DNA from: Protea cynaroides
Taxonomy: Eukaryota; Streptophyta; Magnoliopsida; Proteales; Proteaceae
Assembly: GCA_028583415.1 (NCBI GenBank)
Contig: CM053276.1
Location: 64,441,071 to 64,505,070 of the forward strand
DNA: 64,000 nucleotides
Reading direction: 5' to 3'
Of this stretch, positions 10,974-20,889 are shown piece after piece (positions within the stretch are counted from its first letter, which is position 1; each line of letters starts with the position of its first letter). Below the pieces are notes generated by a model, which saw nothing but the letters and a program-made list of their open reading frames with translations, searched no databases and was not told the origin of the DNA. A program made the translations under genes and the position numbers.

Positions 10974-11703
10974 GGGCCTGTTTCATAAAACTTTTGTTTT
11001 TGGATTCTGGTCCCCAGGAAACCATTTTGGAGTAGAAGCGTGTTTGATAAGCCTGGTTGGATTCCAAATCTCACAGAATGAACCGGATCCAGAATGGCTC
11101 CAGAATCTAAAATTTTAGAGTCATAAATACTTACTTCAAACTATTGGATCAACTTTTTGGGAGAAAGAATAGAATCAACTTTTACATGACTCTCACTTGA
11201 CCACCACCATCGTCGCCACCAACCACCACCACCATTGCCACCACCACCACCACTGCCACCACCACCACCACCACTGCCATCATTGCCACCCCCACCGCCC
11301 TCACAGCCACCACCCACCGCCACCACTGCCGCCGCCACCTCTACCATCACCACCAACACCACCACCACCACCACAGCCACCACCACCACCACAACCACCA
11401 CCACCACCACCGCTACCACTGCCGCCGCCACCACCACCACCATCACCACCTCATCGCCACACCACCCACTACCCACCACCACCACCATCACCACCCACCA
11501 CTACCATAAATGTTTTTTTATACTTCGATTGGGGGGATAGTATGTTATTAAATATGTTTCTAATCCAAAGATCTAGAATCTATTTCAAAATTGCATTATC
11601 AAACAAATTTCTATTCCAAAATAATCCTGGAGTAGCCTGGAGTAGAATTTAAATTTGAACCAGAATCTAGAATCCGAAAACAGAAGTTTTATCAAACGGG
11701 CCC
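10974..11703. mobile_element. MITE with terminal inverted repeats
   Basis: The ends are inverted copies: GGGCCTGTTTCATAAAACTT at 10974 and the complement of GGGCCCGTTTGATAAAACTT at 11703. The match continues through TTTGTTTT-GATTCTGG-like sequence for about 40 bases. TTT flanks both ends, a possible three-base target duplication as in PIF/Harbinger-like MITEs. It splits the LINE RNase H region. Confidence 0.75.
11199..11512. repeat. CCA/CCG trinucleotide array
   Basis: About 300 bases of imperfect CCA, CAC and CCG triplets inside the MITE. It gives meaningless long frames of Pro/His/Thr on one strand and Val/Gly on the other. Confidence 0.95.
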
Positions 11704-12500
11704 TTTGTGACCCAACAGAGCATTCACTACCTCCAAATAGTCAGACTCCATAAAAACATGATTAAAACCCAAAGCAATAGCACGAGCAAGTCCTTCTTTA
11801 ATAGGCAAAACTTCTCCTGTAGCAATAGAAGGAAAAAAGCAAGGCTCTGAAACCGCAAAAAATAGGAATTCCATGTACATCTCTTAACACATAACCAATA
11901 CCTCCATTCCCTGCAGTAGAAATTGCAGCATTTGAATTAAGCTTAACCGAACCACAAGGAGGAGGCATCCAAATAGAAGTTCCAGAAGTTCCAGATGATT
12001 CATCAGACACACCTACATCAGCAGTGAGAGAGGAGGAATCTCAATGAGGTGAAGAAAAATTAACAGCATAATACTCACCCCAAACTTTCTCCACAGTTTG
12101 CATAATATCAATAGGAGAAGAATCTTTATTCTCAAAATACAAACTATTTTTTGCTTTCCACAAATACCAGCACATAAAGGATATAATTGTCGTCTTTGAG
12201 ATTTAGACAAATAACCCCGTGAAGAAAATTGGAGCAGCCATTCTAAAACTTAACAGAATCCGAAAAAGGAACATGAAGAACCATTGATGTTCCTAGCTAA
12301 GTAGCCCTAGGAAAAGGGCAAAAATGTAGAACATGCTCAATAGTTTCAGGAGTAACACCACAACGACGACAAACATCATTCACCATGCTATTTCGATGAG
12401 TGAAAGCCTCACAAACTCCCACCCCACCAGCACAACACCTCCATAAAAATTCCTTAATCCTAGGTAGAGGTTTACATGACCAAATAAACTTCCAAGTACC

Positions 12501-13000
12501 NNNNNNNNNNNNNNNNNNNNNNNNNNNNNNNNNNNNNNNNNNNNNNNNNNNNNNNNNNNNNNNNNNNNNNNNNNNNNNNNNNNNNNNNNNNNNNNNNNNN
12601 NNNNNNNNNNNNNNNNNNNNNNNNNNNNNNNNNNNNNNNNNNNNNNNNNNNNNNNNNNNNNNNNNNNNNNNNNNNNNNNNNNNNNNNNNNNNNNNNNNNN
12701 NNNNNNNNNNNNNNNNNNNNNNNNNNNNNNNNNNNNNNNNNNNNNNNNNNNNNNNNNNNNNNNNNNNNNNNNNNNNNNNNNNNNNNNNNNNNNNNNNNNN
12801 NNNNNNNNNNNNNNNNNNNNNNNNNNNNNNNNNNNNNNNNNNNNNNNNNNNNNNNNNNNNNNNNNNNNNNNNNNNNNNNNNNNNNNNNNNNNNNNNNNNN
12901 NNNNNNNNNNNNNNNNNNNNNNNNNNNNNNNNNNNNNNNNNNNNNNNNNNNNNNNNNNNNNNNNNNNNNNNNNNNNNNNNNNNNNNNNNNNNNNNNNNNN
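12501..13000. other. Assembly gap of exactly 500 N
   Basis: The round length suggests a placeholder. A LINE lies on the left and gypsy RT on the right, so the 5' half of element B, and probably the 5' half of element C, are missing here. Confidence 0.95.
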
Positions 13001-15570
13001 CGCACCAGTGTCAAAAGCACCTTATAGAATGGCTCCTACGGAACTGAAGGAATTAAAAGTGCAACTACAAGAACTACTGGACAAGGGTTATATTCGACGC
13101 AGTATATCTCCATGGGGGGCACCGCTGTTGTTCGTAAAGAAGAAGGATGCTAGCGTTCGATTATGTATCCACTATCGGGAGTTGAATAAACTGACAATCA
13201 AGAATCGATATCTACTACCTCGGATCGATGACTTGTTCGATCAGTTACAAGGAGCGAAAGTATTTTCTAAGATCGATCTTCGATCGGGCTATCATCGATT
13301 GAAGATTTAAAGAAGGTGATATTCCGAAGACAGCTTTCAGGACCAGATATGGACATTATGAATTTTTGGTTATGTCTTTCGGATTAACTAATGCACTGGC
13401 AACGTTCATGGAAGTTATGAACCAAGTCTTCCACGATATGTTGGATACGTCGGTTATAGTATTTATTGATGACATATTGGTATACTCCAAGGACAAGGAA
13501 ACCCATATCAAGAACCTAAACGCAGCCCTACAGCGTTTAAGGAAAGAGAAGTTATATGCCAAATTTTCAAAGTCCGAGTTTTGGCTAAGTGAAGTCGCCT
13601 TCTTAGGCCATGTAGTATCCAGAAGGAATCAAAGTGGACCCCAAGAAGATCGAGGCTATTGTAAAGTGGGAAGCACCAAAGAGCGTTTTGGAAATCAGAA
13701 GTTTTCTGGGTCTAGCTGGTTATTATCGGAGATTCATAGAAGACTATTCTCGGATTGCCATACCTCTCACCAGTTTGACTAAGAATGGTGAAAAGTTCGT
13801 GTGGACTGATAAATGTGAGAAGAGTTTCCAAACGCTGAAGTCCAGATTGATATCCGCTCTGATTTTGACTATTCCTATTCCAGGATAGACATTTACCTTA
13901 TACACTGATGCGTCGGGACTGGGATTAGGATGTGTGCTTATGTAAGGAGAGCAAGTAATTGCTTATGCTTCAAGACAGTTAAAGGTACATGAGAAAAATT
14001 ACCCCACTCATGATTTGGAGCTAGCGGCAGTAGTACATCCCGCCAAGATATGGAGACATTACTTATATGGAGAGAAATTTCAGATTAAGTCGGACCATAA
14101 AAGTCTTACTTATTTATTTAATCGAAGGAGTTGAATATGAGACAAAAGAAGATGACCGGAACTATTGAAAGACTATGATTGTGATATCCAGATCATCCGG
14201 GAAAAGCAAACGTAGTAGCGGATGCATTAAGCGTAAAAGCAATGATAAAATCTCAAGGAGAAGTTAGCACGACCGGCAAAGAATGTGTACTACCGAAATG
14301 GTATTTAATCACGTCAACGAGCAGTATGTGATAGATACAATGGATGGATCAGCCAACCAAGGGTTTATTCATCGGTTTTCGAATATGTTCGCGGCATTGA
14401 AGATTATACCGGATATAGTGGATGAAGTGAAGACAGCTATCAAAGCAGATCCTTATCCGAGAACAAGGACAAGAAGATATCATGGAAATGGGACTGCATC
14501 ACTATGAACTTCGTCATGGGACTACCATTGACTCCTCGAGTAGTTGATGCAGTTTGGGTGATTGTGGACCATCTGACTAAAATAGCTCGCTTCATACCTA
14601 TACGACCTCAGTAAAGACTGAAAGGTTAGCGAAGCTATATGTGGATAATATTGTTCGATTACATGGCGTTCCAGAAAGCATTGTGTCGGATAGAGATCCA
14701 CGATTTACTTCCAAGTTTTGGAAAGGATTGCAAAAGGCTATGGGTACAACATTGAAGTTTAGTACTGCATTCCACCGGCATGGATGGACGGACAGGAGCG
14801 TACAATTCAGATTCTAGAAGATATGCTACGAACATGTGTAATTGATTTCAAGGGATCATGGGATGAAAGATTACCACCGACGAAGTTCGCTTATAACAAT
14901 AGCTATCAGGCTACTATACAGATGTCACCTTATGAAGCACTGTATGGCAGGAAGTGTCGAGCTCCCTTGTTCTAGAATGAAGTTGGAGAACGTAGTATTG
15001 TTGGACCGAAATTTGTTGAAGAGACCTGTCGAGTGGTCGATATCATCAAGGAAAGAGTGAGAACAACTCAGAACCGTCAGAAGCAATATGCGGATACTCG
15101 ACGAAGAGATCTGGAGTTCGCCGTAAGTGATAAAGTATTTTTGAAGGTATCGCCCATGCGAGGATTGAAGAGGTTCGGACAGAAAGGGAAACTAAGTCCA
15201 AGATATGTCGGGCCGTATGAAATTCTAGCTAAGCATGGAAAAGTGGCTTATCAGTTAACACTACCACCATCTATGTCAAGTGTGCATGACGTATTTCATA
15301 TTTCCCTATTGAAGAAGTATGTCAAAGACCCAACGCATGTTTTGACAAGGATTTGCTCGAATTGACCGATGATATGACATTTGAAGTAACACCAACAGAA
15401 ATCACTAATCGAAAGGTTCAACATCTACGCAAATGGAGATATCTACTATGTTAAGGTCACATGGAAAAGTAGAGACATGGAAGAAATTACATGGGAAGAA
15501 AAAATGCTATGCGGAAGCAATACCCTCACTTATTTGATTCGGAAGGTACGCACAATTTCGAGGACAAAAT
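13001..15570 (+). pseudogene. pol: pol of element B (RT-RNase H-IN-CHD), broken
   Basis: RT begins at the gap edge (YRMAPTELKELK, WGAPLLFVKKKD, catalytic FIDDILVYS near 13464-13490, FLGLAGYYRRF). RNase H has TDASGLGLG near 13903 and DLELAA, but stops replace Gln at 13887 and 13942. A one-base insertion near 13308 and indels near 13622, 14128 and 14195 shift the frame. About 310 bases are missing at 14478 compared with F, which removes the zinc-binding start of integrase. The core resumes at TVD/VWVIVD-like residues and SDRDPRFTSKFW near 14688. The chromodomain-like end (PTEITNRKVQ, ITWEE) is at 15390-15510. Confidence 0.85.
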
Positions 15571-15580
15571 TTTTATAAGT

Positions 15581-15590
15581 TGGGGGGAGT
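15581..15590 (+). promoter_or_regulatory. Polypurine tract of B
   Basis: TGGGGGGAGT directly before the LTR start TGTAAGACCC; primes plus-strand DNA synthesis in this element class. Confidence 0.8.
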
Positions 15591-15689
15591 TGTAAGACCC
15601 GTGGTCGGCCTAACCCGGTCTTACCACCTTGAACCAGGTTTACCCATCATGGTCGAGTCAAATGGACCAAGGGCGTAAGGAGATCGAGA

Positions 15690-15865
15690 TACTGTATCAA
15701 ATCGACCCAAAAAACACTTAAAATAGGGGAAGGGTCGCATACCCAGCTAAGCGGGTCGGACCTCCCAAAAAAAGAAAGTCGGACACTCGGTTTTGAAGGG
15801 AGGGTCGGATAGCTTAGGACCCTAGGGTCGACGGGATCATCGACCCTCCCATCGACCCTCGGTTG
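15690..15865. promoter_or_regulatory. CGACCCTC word cluster 1 (B LTR)
   Basis: Several GGGTCG and CGACCCTC words on both strands just upstream of the TATA-like box. The preferred word here is CGACCCTC. Confidence 0.5.
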
Positions 15866-16364
15866 TCGAGAAGAAAATAAAATTAGGAAATTTCCTAATT
15901 TTTGATTGGGATTCTTTTCTAATCTCAAAGGGACTTATTTTAGGATATTCCTACTCTATTTAAAGGACGTCCCTAAGCCACTTTCACTCCTTTCACAACC
16001 CTAATTGAATTGAGAGAAAGAGAGGAGAAGGAAAAGAAGGAAGAAGAAAGGCAAGGAAGAGAACTTAGCAAAAAGGAGAAGAATTTCAGAGAAAAAGTAA
16101 TCTTCTCAGGTATGGATACTAATTCCATGAGTTTCTACAGACCTTAGGATAGTTATTGGAGAGAGTGTGATCTCGGAGAAATCCAAACCATCAAGCTATG
16201 GTTAGGTTTTCATGGAAAACCATAGAAGAATGCATGAAAGCTATCTAGGTGGATGATTCGTGGTTCCAGACCATGGAATGAGTGTTTAATGGAATGTAGA
16301 AGCAAGCCATAGGACCCCAAACACGAAGAATGGATTAAAGAGAGGGAATTGGACCAAAGTGCAC

Positions 16365-16500
16365 AGAGGGTCGCACCGAGGGTCGATGACCATTCGACCC
16401 TAGGTGTTCCTGACCATCGACCCTCAGTGTTCATGAAATTTAGAATCTGGGGAGGGTCGCACCCAGGGTCGATCAGGACTCCGACCCTACCTCCGACCCT
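16365..16500. promoter_or_regulatory. CGACCCTC word cluster 2 (B LTR)
   Basis: Alternating GAGGGTCG and CGACCCTC words about 400 bases below the TATA-like box, inside the candidate leader intron. Confidence 0.5.
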
Positions 16501-17478
16501 CAATTAACAGAGTGGTTTTTAAATCTGGAATTAATTCTAATTAAATTCTATCGACTTTGTTAGGTTTTCTAGCAATATAATAACACTGTAAAGGTGATTC
16601 TAAAGCTTGGAAAAGCATCTTATAGCAAGCTAAGGTGAGGAACCAGAACTCCAAACTAAATTGGTTAATAACAAAAACTGTTTTCTATTTCTTGAGTCCT
16701 ATGCCATGCTTGATTCTATGCGAATATGTTTGTAATGTGCATACAGTATGCCATCCAATATTTCTATTACTTATTCATGCATAGCTACTTTATTGTTTAT
16801 AACATGATGATGATGATGATGATAGGAATAGGCATGTGCTTGTATGTGTGTGGTTGATGTACTTGATGCGAGCGAGTATCAGGGGAGATGTGATGAGAAC
16901 GTCAATAAACGTTAACCTTTGGCGGATCTCAGCACTTTAGCTCTATCTCTAACTCAAGTCTTGTGCATTAGCATCGTCGTATCGCCATTACTTTAGCAGA
17001 ACTATTATGTCGTAGAGTATCAGGGGAGGTGGTCTCGGTCCTTGTAGTCTTTGACTCTATCGGGGGGCCTTAGCTCTATCTCTATGGACATTCTGAGGGA
17101 TGCTGGGGTGAGGCCTTGGATACACTTTTGGCATTAGGATTGGTTAGTTGCGAGCCCAGTTTGCAGCCCTCGCCAACAGGGGCTTACGTGTTGGTATGAC
17201 ACTATATAGCAATAAACGTAACCTTTGTTATATAATGTTCATGATTGGGTGCATGTGAGTTGACGATAAACGTGATCTTCGGGTGATGTCACACACTCGT
17301 GTATAGAGGAGGGGTCAATAAACGCGACCTTTGACTACCTAAACCTTTCTATTGCATACTGCAAACTTTAAACCGGACCAAAGATATAAATTGATTGCAT
17401 GCATATGTATTGTTGCATTATTTTGGCTACTCACTGAGCCGTGATATGTGCTCACCCCTCGACGTCGAATATTTTTAG

Positions 17479-17605
17479 TTGATGATGCATGTTATACCGT
17501 TGAAGACTATATGAACGCGTCTACGTACGGGAACGTGGCAGCAATGGGAAGCGGAAGTGGGATACACACGACCCCTTGCGAAGTGCAACTCGTATGTATT
17601 TGATT
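17479..17605 (+). other. Conserved short reading frame in LTR (B)
   Basis: VDDACYTVEDYMNASTYG, then a diverged tail with an apparent small deletion. Counterpart of the frame in LTR0, A, E and F. Confidence 0.4.
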
Positions 17606-17896
17606 AGATATTTTATAGGTTTCTTTATTGGATTTATTAAGACATGTATTTGGTATTTAAATATTTATGTCTCAGTTGAAAACAGAATAATTTGCTATTA
17701 AATTATTAATATTATCTTAGTTTCTCAGTTCATGTTATTATAAGACTTCCGCTATTGTGTATTTACGCTGATTACGATTACGGATGTGTGTAAGTTTAGA
17801 TAACGCGGGGATAGCCTATTTGAGATCCTGGTTGAACCGTTGGTTTATTAGCGGTTCATCACACCATTCTGGTTAGTCCAAAATTGGGGTGTGACA

Positions 17897-18560
17897 ATTA
17901 CAGAAGTTAAGACAGGAGAGATTGTAAGCAAAATTCAAGAAATGCAAGTTTTGGCTGAAGCAAATGGCTTTCTTGGGCCACATTATTTCAACTGAGGGTT
18001 TAGCAGTGGACGCAAGTAAGTCAATGCAATTATGGATTGGAGTATGCCAAAGATCGTTACAAAAATCAAGAGTTTTCTGGGGTTAGCTGGCTACTACAAA
18101 CATTTCATTGAAGACTTCTCTTCTAACGTCGTACCCCTAACAGGATTGACCAAGAAAGTGGTGAAGTTTACATGGTCCGACAAGTGCAAAGAAAGTTCCT
18201 AGAAGTTAAAATAGAAACTTGTCTCCACATCAGTCTTGATCCTTCATTCAAAGACAGTCCCGTTCACTATGTGTACAGATGCATTAAAGTTCGGATTGGG
18301 TTTTGTCCTCATGTAGGCCGACAAGGTGGTCGCTTATGCTTCAAGGTAGCTAAAGGTACATGAGAAAAACTACCCTACATGTGACCTAGAACTTACAACA
18401 ATTGCCTTCGCCTTAAAGATATGGAGGCACTATTTGTATAGTATAGCATTCTATATAATGTCAGATCATAATAGTCTAGTTCATCTTTTTAACTAAAAAG
18501 AATTGAACATGAGGTAACGAAGGTGGCTAGAGTTATTGAAAGACTACGATTGTGATATCC
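17897..18560 (+). pseudogene. pol: pol of element C, piece 1 (RT end and RNase H)
   Basis: It starts in the RT palm/thumb (KFKKCKFWLKQMAFLGHIIS), then AGYYKHFIEDFSS, RNase H (TDALKFGLGFVLM near 18272, DHNSLVHLFN near 18470) and ends in LLKDYDCDI at the element A insertion. Many stops are in frame (for example in QERL-stop at 17925). It differs clearly from B, A, E and F, so C belongs to another family. The frame continues exactly at 35202. Confidence 0.85.
18556..18560. repeat. Target duplication of A, left (TATCC)
   Basis: Five bases identical to 35202-35206, flanking element A exactly; removing A and one copy restores the reading frame of C (DCDI to LYHSGKAN). Confidence 0.95.
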
Positions 18561-18839
18561 TGTCACACCCCAATTCTGAACCAAGTAGAATGGTGTGATG
18601 AACCGTCTATGAACCAATGGTTCAATCAGGATCTCGTATAGGCTGTGTCTATTTGATTAAACCAGATACAACCACAACCATAATCAGAGTAAATAAACAA
18701 TAACAGAAGTCTTTAATATAACTAAACTGAGCATAATTAATTATCTAATTATCTCCAAATGTCTAAAGACATAAAATAAAATAAAGTAATCTATAACATG
18801 TTCTGATAATCCAACAACTAAATCTAATAAAAATACATG

Positions 18840-18956
18840 AGTTGCACTAGCATGACGAATCATGTGACTCCACCATAGCTCCCACATCCATCGCAGCAAC
18901 ATGTCCGTACATTGGTGCATTCATATAATCTTCCACGGTAGGACCTGCATAATCAA
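18840..18956 (-). other. Conserved short reading frame (A 3' LTR)
   Basis: On the minus strand VDYAGPTVEDYMNAP, later D-S-S-x-E-C-like residues, directly after the TTTTAG acceptor-like site. Same peptide family as in the other LTRs. Confidence 0.4.
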
Positions 18957-19914
18957 CTAAAATATTCAACGTCGAAAGGGTGAGAACACATCATGGCTTA
19001 GTGAGCAAACAAAACAATGCAACAAACATATGCATACATTCAATTCATATCTTTGGTTTGGTTTATAAGTTTACAATGTGCAATAGAAAGGATTGGTGGC
19101 CGCCGCACCTCTATACACGAGTGTGTGAAGCCGCCCAATGGATCAAATACCATTGTCGTCCCACATGCACCCATCATGGAATAGAGATAGAGCTAAAGTG
19201 CCCGAATCAAACACCGCATAACACTTCCCCTGATGCCCTACCCATACCAACACGTAAGCCCCTATTTGGTGAGGGCTTACAAACTGGGCTCGCAACTAAC
19301 CAATCCTAATGTCAAACAGTGTATCCAAGGCCTCACCCCAACATCCCTCAATATGTCCATAGAGATAGAGCTAAGGCCCCCCGATAAAGTCAGAGACTAC
19401 ACGGTCCAAGACCATCTCCCCTGAAGCCCTACGACGTAATAGTTCTGCTAAGGTAATGGCGATACGACGATGTCAATCGACAAGATTTGAGTAAAGATAG
19501 AGCTAGAGTTTGGTGACTAAGATGAACCACAATATCACATCTTCCCCCTGATGCACCACTCACATTAAGCACACTAACCACACATATACATTCACATGCC
19601 TATTCCTAGCATCATTATCATCATCATGTTATAAATAAACAGAATTAAATATGCATGAGCAGTAATAGCAGGAATATTGGATGACATGTGAAATACACAT
19701 TACAAGCATATAAGCATAGAATCATTCATGGCATTGAACTCAATAAGTAAAATAATTTATTATTAGCCAATTAATTTAGGTCTTGTTCCCTCACCTTTGG
19801 TCGATGGTTGTTCCTCTTCAAGCTTTGTAAATCACTTTTAGACTACTTGGAAACCTAACAATTTATAGATTTTAAATTAGAATTTATTTCCAGCAATTCA
19901 GACTTCCAAAGCTG

Positions 19915-20110
19915 AGTGGTTACAAGTGTGGCTGCACCTGTGGTCTCAGTTTCTGCGACCACAGGGTGTATGGTCGCAAGGTGTGGTCGCATATCATGCC
20001 ACCACACATGCACCACCCCTCCCTGGAACTTTTCAAGGGTGTGTGGTCGGTTATGTGTGTCTCGTGTGGTCGCATATCATGCGACCACAAATGTGATGGT
20101 CGACTTTTCC
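19915..20110. promoter_or_regulatory. CGACCACA word cluster 2 (A 3' LTR)
   Basis: TGTGGTCGCA and TGCGACCACA words in both directions, including a near-perfect palindrome at about 20065-20092. Matched by 34255-34460 in the other LTR. Confidence 0.55.
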
Positions 20111-20584
20111 ACTCCCAACTCAATTCCTTCATGTTTTGATTCCTTGGCTCATCATCATGGTCCTTCCTATGATTGTTCTATGGCTTAAAATTCATATTTT
20201 ACACAATCCATCATCCTAATAGATTCCCTCCATGGATCTCTTAGAATTTGTCCATGGTTTGATGATTGGGGTCTCACTTTGAATCACTATCTCCTCCATG
20301 ATCTATTCTAGGTATTCAACTGATGTGGGGGATGATTTCATACCTTATACTTGTTGAAGATTCAGAGTTCTCTCTGAATTTCCTTCTCTTAATCTTCCTC
20401 TTCAATTCTCTTTCTCTTCCTCCTCTTCTCTTCGTCTCTCTTTCAGTTTGAGTTCTCAAAGGATGAAAGAGGCTAAGGGATGTCCTATATATAGAGGAAA
20501 ACCTTCCATATAGAGTCCTACTTAGATTAGGAAAGAACCCCCTTCGGATTAGGAAGGTTTCCTAATCACGGAGTCTGTCTGACT

Positions 20585-20735
20585 TCATGTGGTCACAGGT
20601 GTGGTCGCAGAACCCGTTGACCACACAGCCAAAAACTGCGACCACAGAACACGTCCTAGACTTCTGTGGTCGCTTTATTCTGAGGTGTGGTCGACCACAC
20701 CTATTTAGGTATGCGACCACACGCTCCTAATTAGC
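20585..20735. promoter_or_regulatory. CGACCACA word cluster 1 (A 3' LTR)
   Basis: Six or more TGTGGTCG/CGACCACA words upstream (minus strand) of the TATA box, including the palindrome TGTGGTCGACCACA near 20684. Same location as cluster 1 in B and F. Confidence 0.55.
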
Positions 20736-20861
20736 TAATTTCGGGTTCAATTTCATAACTAGCCTTGTGGTTTCTTCACGCACTTGGTCCGCTTGGCCCA
20801 ACCATGATAGGGAGACCTGATACAAGGTGGTAAGATAGGTTAGTACGATACGGGTCTTATA

Positions 20862-20880
20862 ACTCCCCCCTCTTATTATA
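20862..20880 (-). promoter_or_regulatory. Polypurine tract of A
   Basis: Complement of ACTCCCCCCTCTTATTA next to the LTR; plus-strand primer. Confidence 0.8.
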
Positions 20881-20889
20881 AATTTCATC

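Larger units (their letters stand above)
10693..12500 (-). pseudogene. L1-type LINE 3' part, broken
   Basis: Reading leftward from the gap, it starts with a zf-RVT-like segment (GTWKFIWSCKPLPRIKEFLWR, then CRRCG-x-TPETIEHVLHFCPF) at about 12280-12500. A spacer follows, then an RNase H-like domain (PCGSVKLNSNAA near 11940, GLARAIALGFNHVFMESD near 11740-11800). Past the MITE come TKEAN-x-LAH-like residues and an A/T-rich tail whose complement is an A-rich 3' end (10693-10730). Stops and frameshifts are present, and the RT part is hidden by the gap. Removing the MITE restores a continuous LINE sequence. Confidence 0.7.
13001..17896 (+). mobile_element. Ty3/gypsy element B, 3' part
   Basis: Tekay/Del-like chromovirus from RT to the end of the 3' LTR. 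It is truncated on the left by the gap. After its LTR the sequence turns at once into RT of element C (in frame LQKLRQERL), so B was inserted into C. ATTAC (17897-17901) is one expected target duplication; the other is not visible. Confidence 0.85.
15591..17896 (+). mobile_element. 3' LTR of element B
   Basis: It runs from TGTAAGACCC to GTGTGACA, 2306 bases. A TATA-like TATTTAAA at 15957 precedes the word GGACGTCCC shared with the LTRs of F. A donor (CAG/GTATGG at 16110) and an acceptor (TTTTTAG ending 17478) match the other LTRs. Two modules with TTAGCTCTATCTCTA lie at about 16870-16955 and 17012-17085. Confidence 0.9.
18561..20861 (-). mobile_element. 3' LTR of element A
   Basis: 2301 bases. 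On the minus strand it begins at 20861 (TGTAAGACCC with one change) and ends GTGTGACA at 18561. A TATA box (TATATATA, 20486-20493) sits before a purine-rich leader. A candidate leader intron runs 20343 down to 18957. Three TAGCTCTAT modules lie at about 19180-19500. Confidence 0.92.

Noticed and set aside
11141..11652. Long frames rich in Pro/His/Thr or Val/Gly
   Set aside because: They come from the CCA/CCG triplet array in the MITE, are open on both strands and have no domain.
12400..13047. Frames running through the gap
   Set aside because: They consist of N translated as unknown residues; the two sides belong to different elements.
20060..20095. Palindromic TGTGGTCGCATATCATGCG-type sequence as a small MITE
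   Set aside because: It is one of many such words in fixed LTR positions and has no target duplication.
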